In this document: positions 1-13,368 of the stretch, in pieces | Layout of the letters: every line of letters starts with the position of its first letter | Position numbering within the stretch: the first letter of the stretch is position 1 | Assembly: GCA_963693305.1 (NCBI GenBank) | Contig: OY855911.1 | Location: 33,177,939-33,241,938 of the forward strand | Direction: 5' to 3' | Length of the DNA stretch: 64,000 nucleotides | Source: Meandrina meandrites | Taxonomy: Eukaryota > Cnidaria > Anthozoa > Scleractinia > Meandrinidae | Translations under genes and position numbers: made by a program | Notes under the pieces: generated by a model | What the model was told of the DNA's origin: nothing | Seen by the model: only the letters and a program-made list of their open reading frames with translations | Databases searched by the model: none

Positions 1-3000
1 ATTTTTTATTAGTTTCCACTGATCTGTCTTATTTTTTAAAATAAAATGTCACAGTTTGTGAGTTAAAGTGAATTTAGTCCTTGCACTTAACGAACTCTCA
101 GCATAATTAACTTTCATGATTTTCGGAGCTTAGTTGAGTTAGTTCGATTTCGTTTTTCACTTATCGCAGCCGAGCGGAAATCGAATTGGAATACGCCTTT
201 TTGTGTAGATATAGTTTCATTTCTTTACGTTAAATAACAGTGGCCATTGTGTGTTATCATTAAACAAAAATAATGAATATCTTTTAGCTTCTGAGAGGAC
301 GAATAGCTACATATAAACAAACTGAAACACAATACTCACTGGAACATTTCTTAATTCTGCGAAACATGCCGACAGCCTATTCTGCAAGGATATTCATTCA
401 AGTCGGACTTCACTAGCATGCTGTATATTGGTTTTATCTTATATCACAGTGGGCACTACATGACAAGTCATATCGTTTGTAGCACGTACCGTGGATATTG
501 AGAATATAAATACCAGTTGCATATCATGATGAAAGCTTTGTTCACACGCATAGAACGGAAAATTAAGTCCGAAAATTCAGTAAAGGTTTCTAAATGAAGA
601 CTTGAAATGAGCGTCACCTACTCCTGGGGATTTAAATGCTGTTTTGAAGTTATCAATTAATTTCTTGCGGATGTTTGAAGCGCAGTTATATTACTTACCA
701 ATTTGCTTTTCGAGATGATTAACAGTACATCACGGCTATTATTTCGTTTGGATAATCGATGTTATCCCCGTGGACGAAAGAACACACGTTTAGCGCCAAG
801 AAAAACCTCGGGAGAAAAATTCTCTAGATACAAACCTAAATTAATAAACATATACGTCTTCATTCGCTGGAAGCATTATTTACCTTTCTTCACAACCCTA
901 ACTTGATCAACTCCCACTAAGAAATTATTAATTAAAGATCTATCAATCACCTAACGTTTGACCAATCACAACGTTGATAGTCTTGCAAAAATGCAGAGCT
1001 TATTCAATAAATTTTCACCTTGACGCTTAAAACCCATTCAAATGCAAAAACAAATTATGAACTCCTATTATAGTGAATATTTACGAATGAACCTGACACA
1101 CGAAGTTTTCCGCAACGCGCAGAGTTGGATATCGCGCAAAATTATAAAAATACAGTTTTTCAAGAGGTTTTATTAAAAAAAATAAAATGTTTCATTTTTC
1201 GCGTCGTTTTCACCCACCGTTTTCACACATTTTTATAAACGTTTAGTTTTACTGGCCCAACAAAATGTAATGTGGCGGCAAAGCTTAACTTAAAGGTGAG
1301 GCATTTAAGTAACAAGTATCACATCTTTTAATTAAGAAGCTCTTTAATATAATGGAAGTTCATTTTCAAAGGTTCTCAAAAGGCCATCTTGTGGCAATTT
1401 TCGAAACCTGAAACTCCTTTTGCGGTATTATTTTCATAGTAAAATACAAACGCAGTTGAGTGCATATAGTTCGATTTGAGTGGAAAATTTTCGACCAATC
1501 AAAGCGACAGATAAACGGCTGATAAAACAGAATAAAAGGTACGAAATGTTCATTAAGCCTTTTGTGAAATCAGCTGTCCGCTTAACAAGTTATAGAAGCT
1601 TTTAGGGTTGCAGAGTCGCACTTTATAAAGAGCAGGATTATTTGCCATTCGAAAAAAGCGTATTTAAATGAACTTCCGTGTTTTGAAACTTAGTGGGTTT
1701 GTTTCCCACGCACGGGTAAAATCCGCCCTCTTTCCAAAAGCTTTCAATTAACTTCTTCAATATAAGTTCCTTTTACGACAGGAATCTAAACATGGTAGTC
1801 GATTTGAACAATAAAGATAGTGTACGAGAGTTAAAAGGGGAAAATTTGCACAATGATTTTTTAGGCTCTCGTCGACTTCATCAACCACGCGAGATAACGA
1901 GCTGAGGGTAGGCGAGAACTAACACCATACCAACTTCCTGGCACGAGCGAAACTCGTTCCGCTTCATATTTGCTGAAAGCGCATGTTAGTTTTCTAAGCT
2001 CAATCATATCTTGAAAATATACCTTGTAAGATTATGGTTTGTCTGTTATTTTGCTCTGATTTCAAAGTCTGTTGAAAAAATGATGCTACTGTTCGTTCTT
2101 TGCACACTCCACAACACCGGTAAAGAATCTTATGACCTTATTAACTTTTGAACAGCCGGCACTGAGCGCCGGGACACTAAATTTCTAAGTGAAAGCTTTC
2201 TAATGCCGCCTTTTGATGTCGTCTTTTCGTATGTTTGTGTTAATGAATGGTGCTGGTTTACTGAAACGAAGCGGAAAGTTCTATAAACCCGAAAAGCAAC
2301 AGAAGATTTCATATCAAAGCATGATTTATATTTTATTAAGGGCGTTCATTCGGCACCGAAGTCGTTTTGTCTCCAGATGTTCATCAGTTCTAAAATACCA
2401 GGAAGGAACTTTTAAGCCAAAGAAACATCGTGTGCTTTAAAATCAAAGCCATCTTAATAAACTCAAAGTTTTCCCACCTTAGTGTAAATGCTACAAGGCA
2501 GATGAACACTGAATATAAAAAGCCGCAAACGTTATAAGACAGGTACAATGATGTGTCCCGTTTACGAGATCTCCGGAACTCAAACAAAGGTTTTACACAG
2601 CTGGTTGATTCATTTTTGTGGGACAATTGCAAGTTGACGCTGCGATAGGATATTTACGTTAATAACTCTGGACATTTACAAGCCTTAATACTGGCATTCC
2701 AATCAAAGTTTCCCAAGAAATCAATCCTAAACATTGCCACTAATGCCTTTTTCTATTAAAGTCGCATTAACATAAGTTAAGGTCACTCACCTTTTGACCC
2801 GGAGAAAGGATTACTATGAATGAACAGAACTTTTGACCGCATCGAAAAACATTACCAAGCAGTGCCCACAATGCTCTTTGGTTACAGGGCAAAGCACGCA
2901 ATGAATTGTGGTCACCAGAGTTAAACATGCGTTGTGTTTTTTTCCTTGAACGAAAGAGATTTATTGCTATAATAAAGCCAGTGTTTAGCATAATTCCTTT

Positions 3001-6000
3001 CCTTTTATTTTAATATTGCCCATTGCCAGAGCACGTACTACAAAGGCCGGCCCCCGCAAACAAAAAAAGAGGTGACGATACACTGTTGTCAAACCATTGT
3101 TTCGCAAATAATTTGCTCGTTCGTTCCCAGACGTAACATCTTGTTGTGCTAATTTTGTTTTTTATTTTGTTTATTTTTTTGTTTTTTGTTTTTTCAGAGA
3201 CACTTTTTTCTTCCGTAGAAAATGTTTCCCCGCTTGGACTGTTTGCGCGCCAAGGACGCAATTTTGGAAAACGATTTTTCCTCGTTTGCAGAGGACTTAA
3301 CAAATTCATAAATCAATTTATTCCTGATTGTTTAAAAAAGACTACTGTAATCTTCCCACATGTCCAAAAGTTCCTCGTTAAATTTGTCGATTAAGTCAAA
3401 GTTCATCGCGTTTAGATCGATTTTTGATGATCGATTTCTCAGCAACGAAGCCGCGAGTGAAGGAGGGTGGTGCAGCAGCGTTTTTGCGTTTATCGCGGGC
3501 AAGTGTGAGCGATGTAAGTGAATTTTTAATTGTCCATCTAGGCATACAATTTGGGACAAATTGTTCTGCTGTCAACCAATCAGATGCGAGTGTATAAAGG
3601 AGCGGTGTTATTAACAGATAACATGCAGGTCAGAGTCCAGGCACACGCACAGATAAATACGCTTCAATGGAAAAATTTTAGCACTGTATTTCAGCTGTCG
3701 CGAAAAAATTTTACGTACGCAAAACGTGCGTAAATAAAACTCTGAATATTAAGTAAATACACTACATTGCATGTTTTCTTGACGTGTGTTGATGCTACAC
3801 GTTTCACGCACAGGAAAAAAGGCCTTGTCTTTGTTTTCACGCGGTTCTTCAATTTAAGGTGGATTTCCGATGTGCGTAAATTTTACTAGCGATATGCGTG
3901 TTTACCAGCTTCATGTGCGTGTAAAAGAAAACCTTGTGTCTGTGGACAAAAGTGTGTTGCGCGCAAAAGCGTTTGACTTTATCTCTATTTTTATACGTAT
4001 GTTACGCACGCAAGCCGTGCATTCTGAAGCATGAAATGCCAGGAAAACAGGCACATTCAGTAGCGAGCGTAAACTGACTGAAGATCGACTTAATTTACGC
4101 ACGGAAAGCGTGTTAAAATGATAACATTTTGTTGACAAAGACGAATGAATTAATCGTTTTGCGGCTCCGTCCAATTCTTACCTCGACCGATACATGAATA
4201 AGTTTAAACTTTTCCCCATAATATCAAATGAAAGTTGGAATGTTTCATAAAAAAAAACTCAGACAATTTTACCTTACTAACTGATGAGTTTGACTAGTGA
4301 TACGATTGCCGGCGGCTTTTCTCTGTCAGTGACTCCCTGATCTGATGAGCATCGATGGACTGACAAAAAGTGAAATATACGGATTGCTAAAGCGTGCCAG
4401 AGTTGTCAGTTGTCTTGACTTCCCGCTTGATTCAACAAGTATGCGTGTGTGCATTGTCACTAATCAGCGGAAATTTTAATGCGCCTATCTTCAACTTCTC
4501 AGAAATTCAGTGTTTGAGAGATTCAAATGCGTAATAATGTAATTTGTTTTCTCCCACGCTTCAGGGCTCATTCAAATTTGCACGAAAACTGAATCACATA
4601 TTAATTTTTCGGTACAAGTTCTGACGTTTGAAAGGCAAAGTTTGGTTCTCAGTTTCTCTCTTGTATCAACCTGTCATCGGAATCTTCATCTCCCAGACTG
4701 AAAAGCGACGGAAAAGAACATAATGAAACCTAAAGGAAGTCGTATTATGTAAATCACAAAATAAACAAACTGGTAAAATATACACTAAAACAGCCGAGGG
4801 CGTTTTTTACGTCATATCAGCTACGCATCGAATTTTCTAGATGAGAAGCCAGGTTCCGAATTAACGCCGGGTTTTCAAGGTGGAATTGTAAAGGGGGTAA
4901 GGAAGAGAAGACGGCTGACACTTCAGACTATGTATAATACGCCTCTCAGGCAATTGCTTGAGGAATACAAAATTGGAGTTGTTATGGCAAGATATATGAC
5001 TGCCAACAATGATGAATAGAGCCACCAGACTCGAATAAATTGCATGAGTCAAATAAACGTCGGGACCACCAGACCAAGTTTGCAATACATGTAAACGCCT
5101 AGAGCGTTTAATCGAGAAAATACGGAGTACTTCTTAAATTATACTCGTTAAACAGCCCCATTGAATAAATACAGTATTAAATGCTGTCATTAAAAATTCG
5201 ACTAACAGTGGGCGGTAAGCTCAAGCCCGAGGCTTCCGGGTTTTGACATATTGTGCTGCCACAATTTTTGGCGGGTATAATTCGCCATTACTACAATCTG
5301 CGTGATTTTTCCGGCTGGCGGCAGCGAGAAGTGACTGGAGGATGTATCCGAAAACAAAAAAGCGGCCAGCATTTGAGTCTGCGGTTGTTTCAACCAAGCC
5401 GAAGTTGTATGTGAATTGTAATATCCGGGCGGCCGCAAATGTAAATTAACCTTTCCACGAAATTAATTGATCATGAGGCAATAAGGTTAATATAGATCCT
5501 TGTCGTGAGTTATTACCCTTATTTCCTTCCTGTGTCGCTTATAAGGGAAGTCAGGCCGCAATTAAGGGATTTCATCATATGACACAAAATAGAAGTTCTT
5601 AGTCCTTTAACAATTTTTGGAGTTTAATTTTCAACTGTGACTGATGCCAAGTTGCAAGAACAGCATACCGCAGAAGAATAAACTTCACGCCCTTAAACCG
5701 GCCACATCTGGCAATGGGTAATATTCAGAAGGGACTTCCTCTGCAGGCAAGGCTTCAGTCTTCCGCTTTTTCGTATTTTTTTTCCCTAAAATGCTTTCGT
5801 TTGCAAAGGCTTGAAATTCAAACAAACATACCAGAATTAGCTTGAATGCAAAATTCCCAACTCATTCTGAGTGCCAGCGAGTACATGTATTGGACTAAAC
5901 AGGCTGTTTGTTATGTTTTTGGCAAACATTTTGCGTGGTTAACAAACCACCAGAAATTATAGCGTTAACAGTGCAGTGGAAATCCACTGGCAATTATTAT

Positions 6001-9000
6001 CCGAAAATCTACCTGACATAAATTCCCAAAACCTAAGAAAAATCTGAATATTCCGGCTGTGTAACTCTCGGGTATGCTTGAATTGCGGTATATCAAGTAA
6101 CTCCAGCGCTAGCTCTGCCATGAAACATTTAAGAACTATCTGAAGTATGAGACTAAATAGTAATAAGGTTTAACCAGTTAACAGTTCAAATCATTGAGCG
6201 GAAGAACCGGTAAGATTTACCGCCGAAAAGCAACCAAGCGTGCGGCAGTCAGGACGTTGCGCTGGCGCCCAGTTCTCTCACGACGCTTTTCCGGCGTTAA
6301 ACGATTGACGAACAATACGGAAATACGGAAACAAAATGCAATGTTTATCTACGCTAGCTTAGACATATAACCCTCTAACCCTACGACCATAATATCTTCT
6401 TTGCTAGTCCCTACAGGGTCCACATATCAGCTGGATTCATTTTATGATATAGCCGTGTTCTTGTCTCGAGACTAATTCAGCTACAATATTTCAAATATCG
6501 CGTATCTTAACATCAGTAGGTTGGCAAAAAATAAGTTGACCTGCCTTGCTCCGAATAAAATAAAACCAGATGGAGTGAAATGAGTACGGTGAGAATTCCT
6601 ACACGTCTCCCTTGTGCGTTTAAAAGAACACTTTGTAATGTGCTTAGGATTATTTTAAGTAGAGGCTTTAATTTCTACCAGGGACACGGCAGGATACACG
6701 ATCAAGGATCGCCTTTTCCAACATGAAATGAATTTGGGTTTATGGTGGTTCAAAAAGGAAATAGTAATTTCTATTCATTTTTCACTTTGGTTGATCAGAT
6801 TTTCACTTAAAATCAACAGTTAAAAACATACCGTGGAATTCCGATTTTTCCTGAGCCTCCCGATACCTCTGACCAAAAGTTGTTTTGCTTGGATTCGCTT
6901 CACTTAGTCGAACGACGCAATCGAACTCCGGATTACTCGAAGCAATTTTCGTTTCCTTTAAAGGTTCGAGAAAATTAGCATTCCCCTGTATTTAAAGATG
7001 TTTGAAAGTAATGCCTTCTGGATTTTGTCGATCGGAGTTCAAACTTGTGCCAGGATTTACGGATAATGTGTTGTTGTATGAAATTTGACACGTGGAAATA
7101 ACTGTCCTCCATTTCCGAGTTCCATCCCCGCGTGGGGCCAACACCCCATATAGTAAGCATTAGTGATCACCCTTCCTCATCGCCCAGCAGACAAGAACAA
7201 TTAACACAGTCCTCAAGCTGTGTTTATAACGGTTTTCAATCTGTTTTTGTGTCCGGAAGCCTTCAGAGATCGCAATCTTTAATTGAAAAGACAACGCGCT
7301 GGTTGAATACTTTCTCACGTGCCCATTTATGAGCGACAATGTCATTCAGAAATGCTGGAGAGATTACCGCTTTAATCCGTAAAGCAAACCTGCCAGCGTG
7401 ATTCTGTTTTAGTCTTCTCTTCAAGAAAACCTTTTAACGAAACCACAAGAAACTTATCGCTTTCACATGTAAACGCGACGTGCACCTCACCCTTTCCTCA
7501 GTCCTGTATTGTTAGCATGAAAACAGCATTGATATGGACAAAGGTTTCACCATAAAATGCAGACAGGCCGGGTCAGACATGACAGAACTCCGATAAAACC
7601 ACAAAGGTGTCTCAAGTGCTTTAGCAGACGAATTGTGCCGACGCGACGTTTCGTACTGTTAAGGCACTTGTTGTATAGCCGAGAGAATAAATGCTAATAA
7701 ATAGAAACTGAATTTATTGTATCGTGATTTTAAAGTGGATAAATTTTTGACTGTGGATTTGCAGCCCCTTGCATCATCTTGCGCGGCTGTCCAGTGTCAA
7801 GGGCATACTAAGTCTACTCCGCAATATCGTCATTTTTAAGTGAAAAAAAAAGGAAGTATCGTAAATTATGATTAAAATTAGTTTCAGAAAAACATCGACT
7901 GTCAATTCGTCTTTCTTACAAAACCGTCTCAATCTTTTCCGATTTGGATTTTAGCCTTTTCTGTTTTTTTTTTTACCCTTTCTTTTAAAGTTTACTTTTA
8001 AGGTCATTTGTCTGATAACAATGTAACATCCAGCAAAACAGTCGGTTCTTTTCCTCTGAAATCTAAATAGCGTTTCTCCTCAGTTTCATTCGCCGTTTTG
8101 CCGAACGCAATCCATTGCGGATCTTTCGTTCGAGTACCGCGCGCGACGTCTCTGTCGCAGTCTCTGCAACAGTACTGAGAAATCCGCGTGTGTCGTGCGA
8201 GGTTCCTACGATCTTCGCGGTGAACTGAATGCTGTGATAAACAGGATAAAAGTCGCCTGCTGTTTCGGTTTGTTGATACATTCATTTCGTTTCAGTTACG
8301 GTACCCAAGTTAACATTAAACAACTCCGAAAACTTTGAAAAACAATCACTCGACACGGTCTGAAAGGTCTGATAATTTATACTGTGCAAATAATTTCATT
8401 ATCGTGTCGTTGAAGTGTTACTTCAACCCATTAATGACAGCCCTTGTAGAAAATATAATACTGTATCAATTCCTTAACTTGGTGAGCATTACAGTCGAGA
8501 AACTACTTAAAAGACGTCCGAACAACGTGATATCAGTTTAACAGAGTATTTGTGGAATCCTTCTTTGAATCCTATTTAATTCAAACATTTGGATATGTGT
8601 GCCTACGATAGTAAAATCAAATCGGATTTACAAATCCCAAAATCGAACTTATAACATTTCGATCACGAAATAAACCATCCATGGACTTTGTTACATTCAG
8701 AAGGCACGGAACTATCTAATGACGATCGAGGGTTGGCGAGCGCAAGAAACTTTGCGCGCAGACACAAGCAACTGTACAACTAACTTCCTCCAAACAAAAA
8801 ATTCAGACTGATATTGCTCACGTCTTACCTGACGTCAAAGCTTTTGTTTACCCCAGTTGCTATCAGTGGCCTGTGGCATTTCTGCACGTCCCAGGAGTGA
8901 TTCAAATTTATCACACAGCGCTCAGTCGAGCTCAGCTTCTCAGTTGCTTAAACCACGTCGTAAGAACTATTTTCGACGCGATTGTCTACTCTAATAAAGC

Positions 9001-9927
9001 TGGGATGTCGCATAAATTTGCCCCCTGGCAGTCTGACCCAAAGTCAACTTTGTTCCATTCCAAAACAAAAGATCTCTCTCCAGCGATTTGAGCCCATTAC
9101 GTCAATTATAGGTTGTGGTCACGCTATTTTATCTCGTCCTACTCATCTTCGCTAATTTTACCCTCCAAACCTGAAACTGATCGAAACCGAAATGAAATAT
9201 TCTTTCTATGCTGAAATCTCAACTCTTGCGAAGAATATTTCCGAACTTTTAAATGAATCACGTCACCACAGCTTGTCGATTTCCGTCGGCCAGGCTGGAA
9301 TCACGTTTCTGTTATTATTGCAATCGATCCGTTTTAAAATTTTCCAACATCTCTGTGATGTGCGCAGATTTACTATCGTTTCAGCCCACAATTTTAAGGT
9401 TCAAATCGATTTGTAAACACTGGTTTGCATGTGAGAGAATCACTTACATTGTAAATATAGCTAAAAAAATAACAGCCCACCCATTAGGCGATAGATTCCT
9501 GTAGTTATATTTTAAAAAGAACGTACCTCCTCGAGACATATGGACGGTTTCGAAACCCCGTGGAAAACAACGCAGAAGATGCTTCCCTCTATCAGTGGTC
9601 TGATGATTCAGACGTTTTGAAATTGATTTCGGGGCCACTATCAGTTTAATGTTGATCGTTAGTTGTTGATCAAATAATATTTACACAACGTGTTTGTCAT
9701 CACGTGTTAAATGCAATCCACAGAAGCTGATCACCTGTAACCACCTGGAATTTGTTAAGTGGGTCTGGTGGCTGGGGCTACGTTTGACACACAAAAATGG
9801 TTACCCACGGGAATAGGGCCGAAGCTACGTCTACACTAATAAAGCTGGATTAATTTGAAAAAGGCGTTTTCGCTTCAAAAACGGATAAAATATTTTCTGT
9901 CCATCCACACTGCAATGCTGCCTTATA
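1..9927. other. Gene-free AT-rich stretch
   Basis: I find no convincing exon here. Open frames are short, lack recognisable domains and lack paired splice signals. The only structure I can point to is a diverged inverted pair around 3.7-4.1 kb (listed separately) and some low-complexity T runs near 3.15 and 7.96 kb. Distal regulatory DNA for the receptor gene could lie here, but nothing in the sequence shows it. Confidence 0.5.
3698..4132. repeat. Diverged inverted-repeat element with ACGCACG-type ends
   Basis: The left end contains ACGTACGCAAAACGTGCGTA and the right end, read in reverse, contains a similar CACGCTTTCCGTGCGTAA; both continue into AAAT. The interior carries further copies of the GTGCGTAAA and ACGCACGCAAG words. 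This looks like an old non-autonomous element. No clean target duplication was found, so the boundaries are approximate. Confidence 0.35.
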
Positions 9928-10507
9928 CAGTGGAACCCCGATATAACGATATGCCAAGGGAGCAGTAAAATTATATCGTTATATCGAGGAATCGTTATAT
10001 CGAAACTCCCGATGTAATGATATGGCCGTAAAATAACCGAAAATATCGTTTTATCGGGGTAAACCAAACACGTACTTTTTTACTGCATATTATTTTATTT
10101 AATTTGTAACGAGTATCAAACGACTCGCAAATGTAACATTTCAAGCACGCAGCAATATCCTTAAATAGCTTGCAAAGCACCAGAAGTTTTCAAAGTTTAC
10201 ACAGTGAATTCTGTGCTGTGAATCGTACAAGTGCAATAAAACTTAACTTTAACTCCATTGCTGTAATTTTATTGCATTAGATTCAATGTTTTGCTTAAAT
10301 TGTGACTGTGTTCTGCTAATATCGTTATATCGGGAAGATTTTACGTTCCGCCGCTAATTATATAAATTGTCATCGTTATATCGGGAATATCGTTATATCG
10401 AAGATCGTTATATCGGGGTTCTGTCCCATATATTTTGCTGTAGCTTTTGCCGGGACATAGAATATTTATCGTTATACCGGGAATATCGTTATATCGGGGT
10501 TCGACTG
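9928..10507. mobile_element. Non-autonomous pogo/Tigger-type TIR element
   Basis: The element opens with CAGTGGAACCCCGATATAAC and closes with the near reverse complement, ending GGGGTTCGACTG. It is flanked by TA on both sides (9926-9927 and 10508-10509). CAGT-GAACCCC ends with a TA duplication are characteristic of the Tigger/pogo branch of Tc1-mariner. The interior is non-coding and is filled with repeated ATCGTTATATCG words in both orientations (for example 9969-10000 and 10319-10430, 10460-10500). It appears nested in another repeat: flanking text such as GCTACGTCTACACTAAT and GTTTTCGCTTCAAAAACG looks like a separate dispersed element. Confidence 0.75.
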
Positions 10508-10509
10508 TA

Positions 10510-13368
10510 CCAGAAATGCTTAAAAATATACACTAGACCATCTAGGCACATCATGATTATTTCAACCTGCGCTAATTCGACTGTTTTGACGTCACGTTTT
10601 CAAAATTACTGACTAAGTTAATACCGAATGAGTAAGAGCAGCAAAACTGACAAAAAAAACAAAAGATCGCTAAGTGGATCATTCTCGTTAGAGTGTTATG
10701 TTTAAAATGTTTATATTATTTTAAAAATGTAAGTTGCCGATAATCAGTTTCCCAGGAAATAGTAGGCGTGATAGCATGTTATGCCGGCCCCTTGCCAGGG
10801 ATTTTTTTTTTTTTGCCCGCATCTGGCGTATCAGTTGACTGCAAGCAATCAACTCGGCTTTCATTAAAATATCGGTTAGCTAAGAATTTTTTTATGGGAG
10901 ACCCAGTGAAGCACCCAGTATTAGTATTAGTATTTGCTTCTCTCTCAAAATCTTCAACGTGATTTTTGAACTAGACATTCAGTATCTCAAAACAGCATTA
11001 GGCTCGATTACCTGCCGCTGTTTCGGAAATGAGCCCGCGCTCCTCCCCCGGGGAGGAAAGATCGAACTCGAGCTAGCCTAAACAGCATTGGACCGCCAAC
11101 AATAATGCTGCTTATGTAGATCTGGAAGCCACTTTCTCACGTAGCTGGTATCAGCCTTGCTGAATTGTTTGTAATATTATTCAGTAACTACGTTAAGACG
11201 GACGTCGCTCTTGAATAGAATGTCTCCTGCTTTCTTCGGTATAATCTCAAGTGAATGTAGATTTATGCGTAAGAGTTCAGAATTGGTAGCCACCACTTAC
11301 TTTCCTGCAGATAAACCATGTAATCACAAGAAAGAGAAAATGCTGAGCTGAAATAATTTCGCCATGAGGGTGCCTATGTATTATACCCGGGTATTATATT
11401 CAATTTTGCTTTGTTCATGATACAAGCAACAAGACAGACAAGAAGGGAAGGAGCAATAATTCCTTCCGACTGACCAAACAATCGGTGCGATTTTATTATT
11501 TATGTTTCTTTACAGAAATTTCACACGCCAGTGTTATACAAGTCGTGGGAAAATTCACAGCTTGAGGACAAGTAAATTAGTGTGATAAAGGCAAATCCCA
11601 AGCAGTCACAGTGCCGGATCTTTTATAGGCCTCGATCAGTGAAATCTGGAGATACTAAGTAGAAATGGTAAACTGATCCTCGCGGCAAATAAGGAGAAGA
11701 GGTCGAGACAGCAGAAATAAGATAAAAACAAAAATTTGAATAAATTAGACTGATTTTTTAGGTTTCTAAAACAAACCTCCTACGGAGGCTGTAAGCTGAT
11801 AAAAAGACGAATTACGAACGAAATGGAATTTAACTTAGCGATAAATTTTCGTGAATCTCATAGCTGTGGGAAATAAGTTTAATCCTATTTTATCTTTGAT
11901 AGTAATCCTGTTTGCTCGGTACGCGCGTGCAATCTAGAAAGTTATTTCAAAGTCAAGTCCAAAAAACAATATTTTTCGTTGTGAGGGGTTTATCTAGAAA
12001 GTTTTCATTTTCTACAACTGCTGTTTTGCGTTGGTTTGTTTTTTTCTTCCTGCCGTTTGCCTCGGGGGTTTTCGGATTTAACAGATAAAACAGACTAACC
12101 AAATGAAATAAATTAACATTGCGCGAATGCCTCGCTTTGAAGCAGCAATACCTCGCTTTGATGCAGCAATGCCTCGACCGAAGATGTTTGCTAAGAAAAC
12201 GTGACCAAACAACCTGATACGCGAGGTTTATTGGATTCTGACTAAGTGCGACTATTAATCTTGTTGACTAGACAATCATCGCTATAATATAAATACATTT
12301 GAAAGCGTTTAGTGTTTGAACAAGCTAGTGAGACTATTTGACCACTAATGTTTCTCATAACATAAGAGAATAATAACCTGGACTTAATCCCCAGACTCTT
12401 TCTTATGTCGCGGTCTTCTTGAGTCATCAGAAAGAGCCTGGCATCGAAGTTGGGAAAAAGCGCGAAACCAAAGATGCGCGCGTGTCACGGAGGAGGAAAA
12501 AGCCCTGGGGAAGAGGTTGCGAAGAGTGATTTCGCGTTCCTTCCACGATCTTCTGACATGATCGAGAGGTTGTTGTTTAAAAATACATAAATGACCCTGA
12601 ACTAAGCAAACGTAACAATTATATACTACAGCCTGTTGCTAATGTTATACACGGTACCATAGGCACTCACACTGCTCTTGAACACAAATGTATAAAAATA
12701 ACTGAATTTAAATTATCGATGACATAGTAATAAAATGAATCTCAAAATTTATTTCACGCATGGGCACTTCATTTTAGAAATAAAATTTAAAAAACAATAA
12801 TAACTCGGAGGTTAATCCGATCAATTTGTTCGTAAAAATAAATTATTTTAATTAAAGCTTTGTATTACCCTCCCCACTTTAAATTGAAAGTAATCATGTA
12901 TTTCATCTGTCGTATTGCCTATTGATTCTTTCGTTAACAAACAATGCACAATTTTAAAATAAAATGTAGAAGATTTAAGAGAAAATTTAAATAAAACTGA
13001 ACAGAATGATTACAATAATGTGCACAATCGAGCACAAGACAATTTCCCTTGAAATATAAAAGCATTTTCTGCATTTTCGCTTTGCAAACTGCAGAAGCAA
13101 GTGCACGTGTAACTTCCCTACCCTCTCCTCCCTTCTCGCGACTAGCAGCGAGACACTGCAACATTTATAGTTCCAATGAACAGAATAATTTTCTACGTTG
13201 CGAGATCAAATGAATCTTGTGACAAGAAAAATCGCCCCGTGCAAGCACGTCTGGTTTACATAACTAGGAGACGCGTCTCGCTAGATATAAGTAAAACAAT
13301 GCACACGTTCACAACGTCAGTAATAGTTAAGGCAGGTATACTGGTATAAGTTTGATAAACACGTCGGC
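10510..13368. other. Gene-free stretch, includes the likely 3' UTR of the receptor gene at its right end
   Basis: No exon is supported. Around 10.99-11.07 kb is a short block (GATTACCTGCCGCTG, then GAGCCCGCGCTCCTCC) that matches the core of the hAT-like element at 42872-43131, so it is probably a fragment of the same family. At 12130-12175 a roughly 23-bp phrase containing CCTCGCTTTGA-GCAGCAAT is directly repeated. The part just left of 13369 should hold the 3' UTR of the minus-strand receptor gene; I could not fix the poly(A) site. Confidence 0.45.

Noticed and set aside
8004..8285. 93-codon minus-strand frame near a CG-rich patch
   Set aside because: Considered as a first exon but has no recognisable domain and no partner exon nearby.
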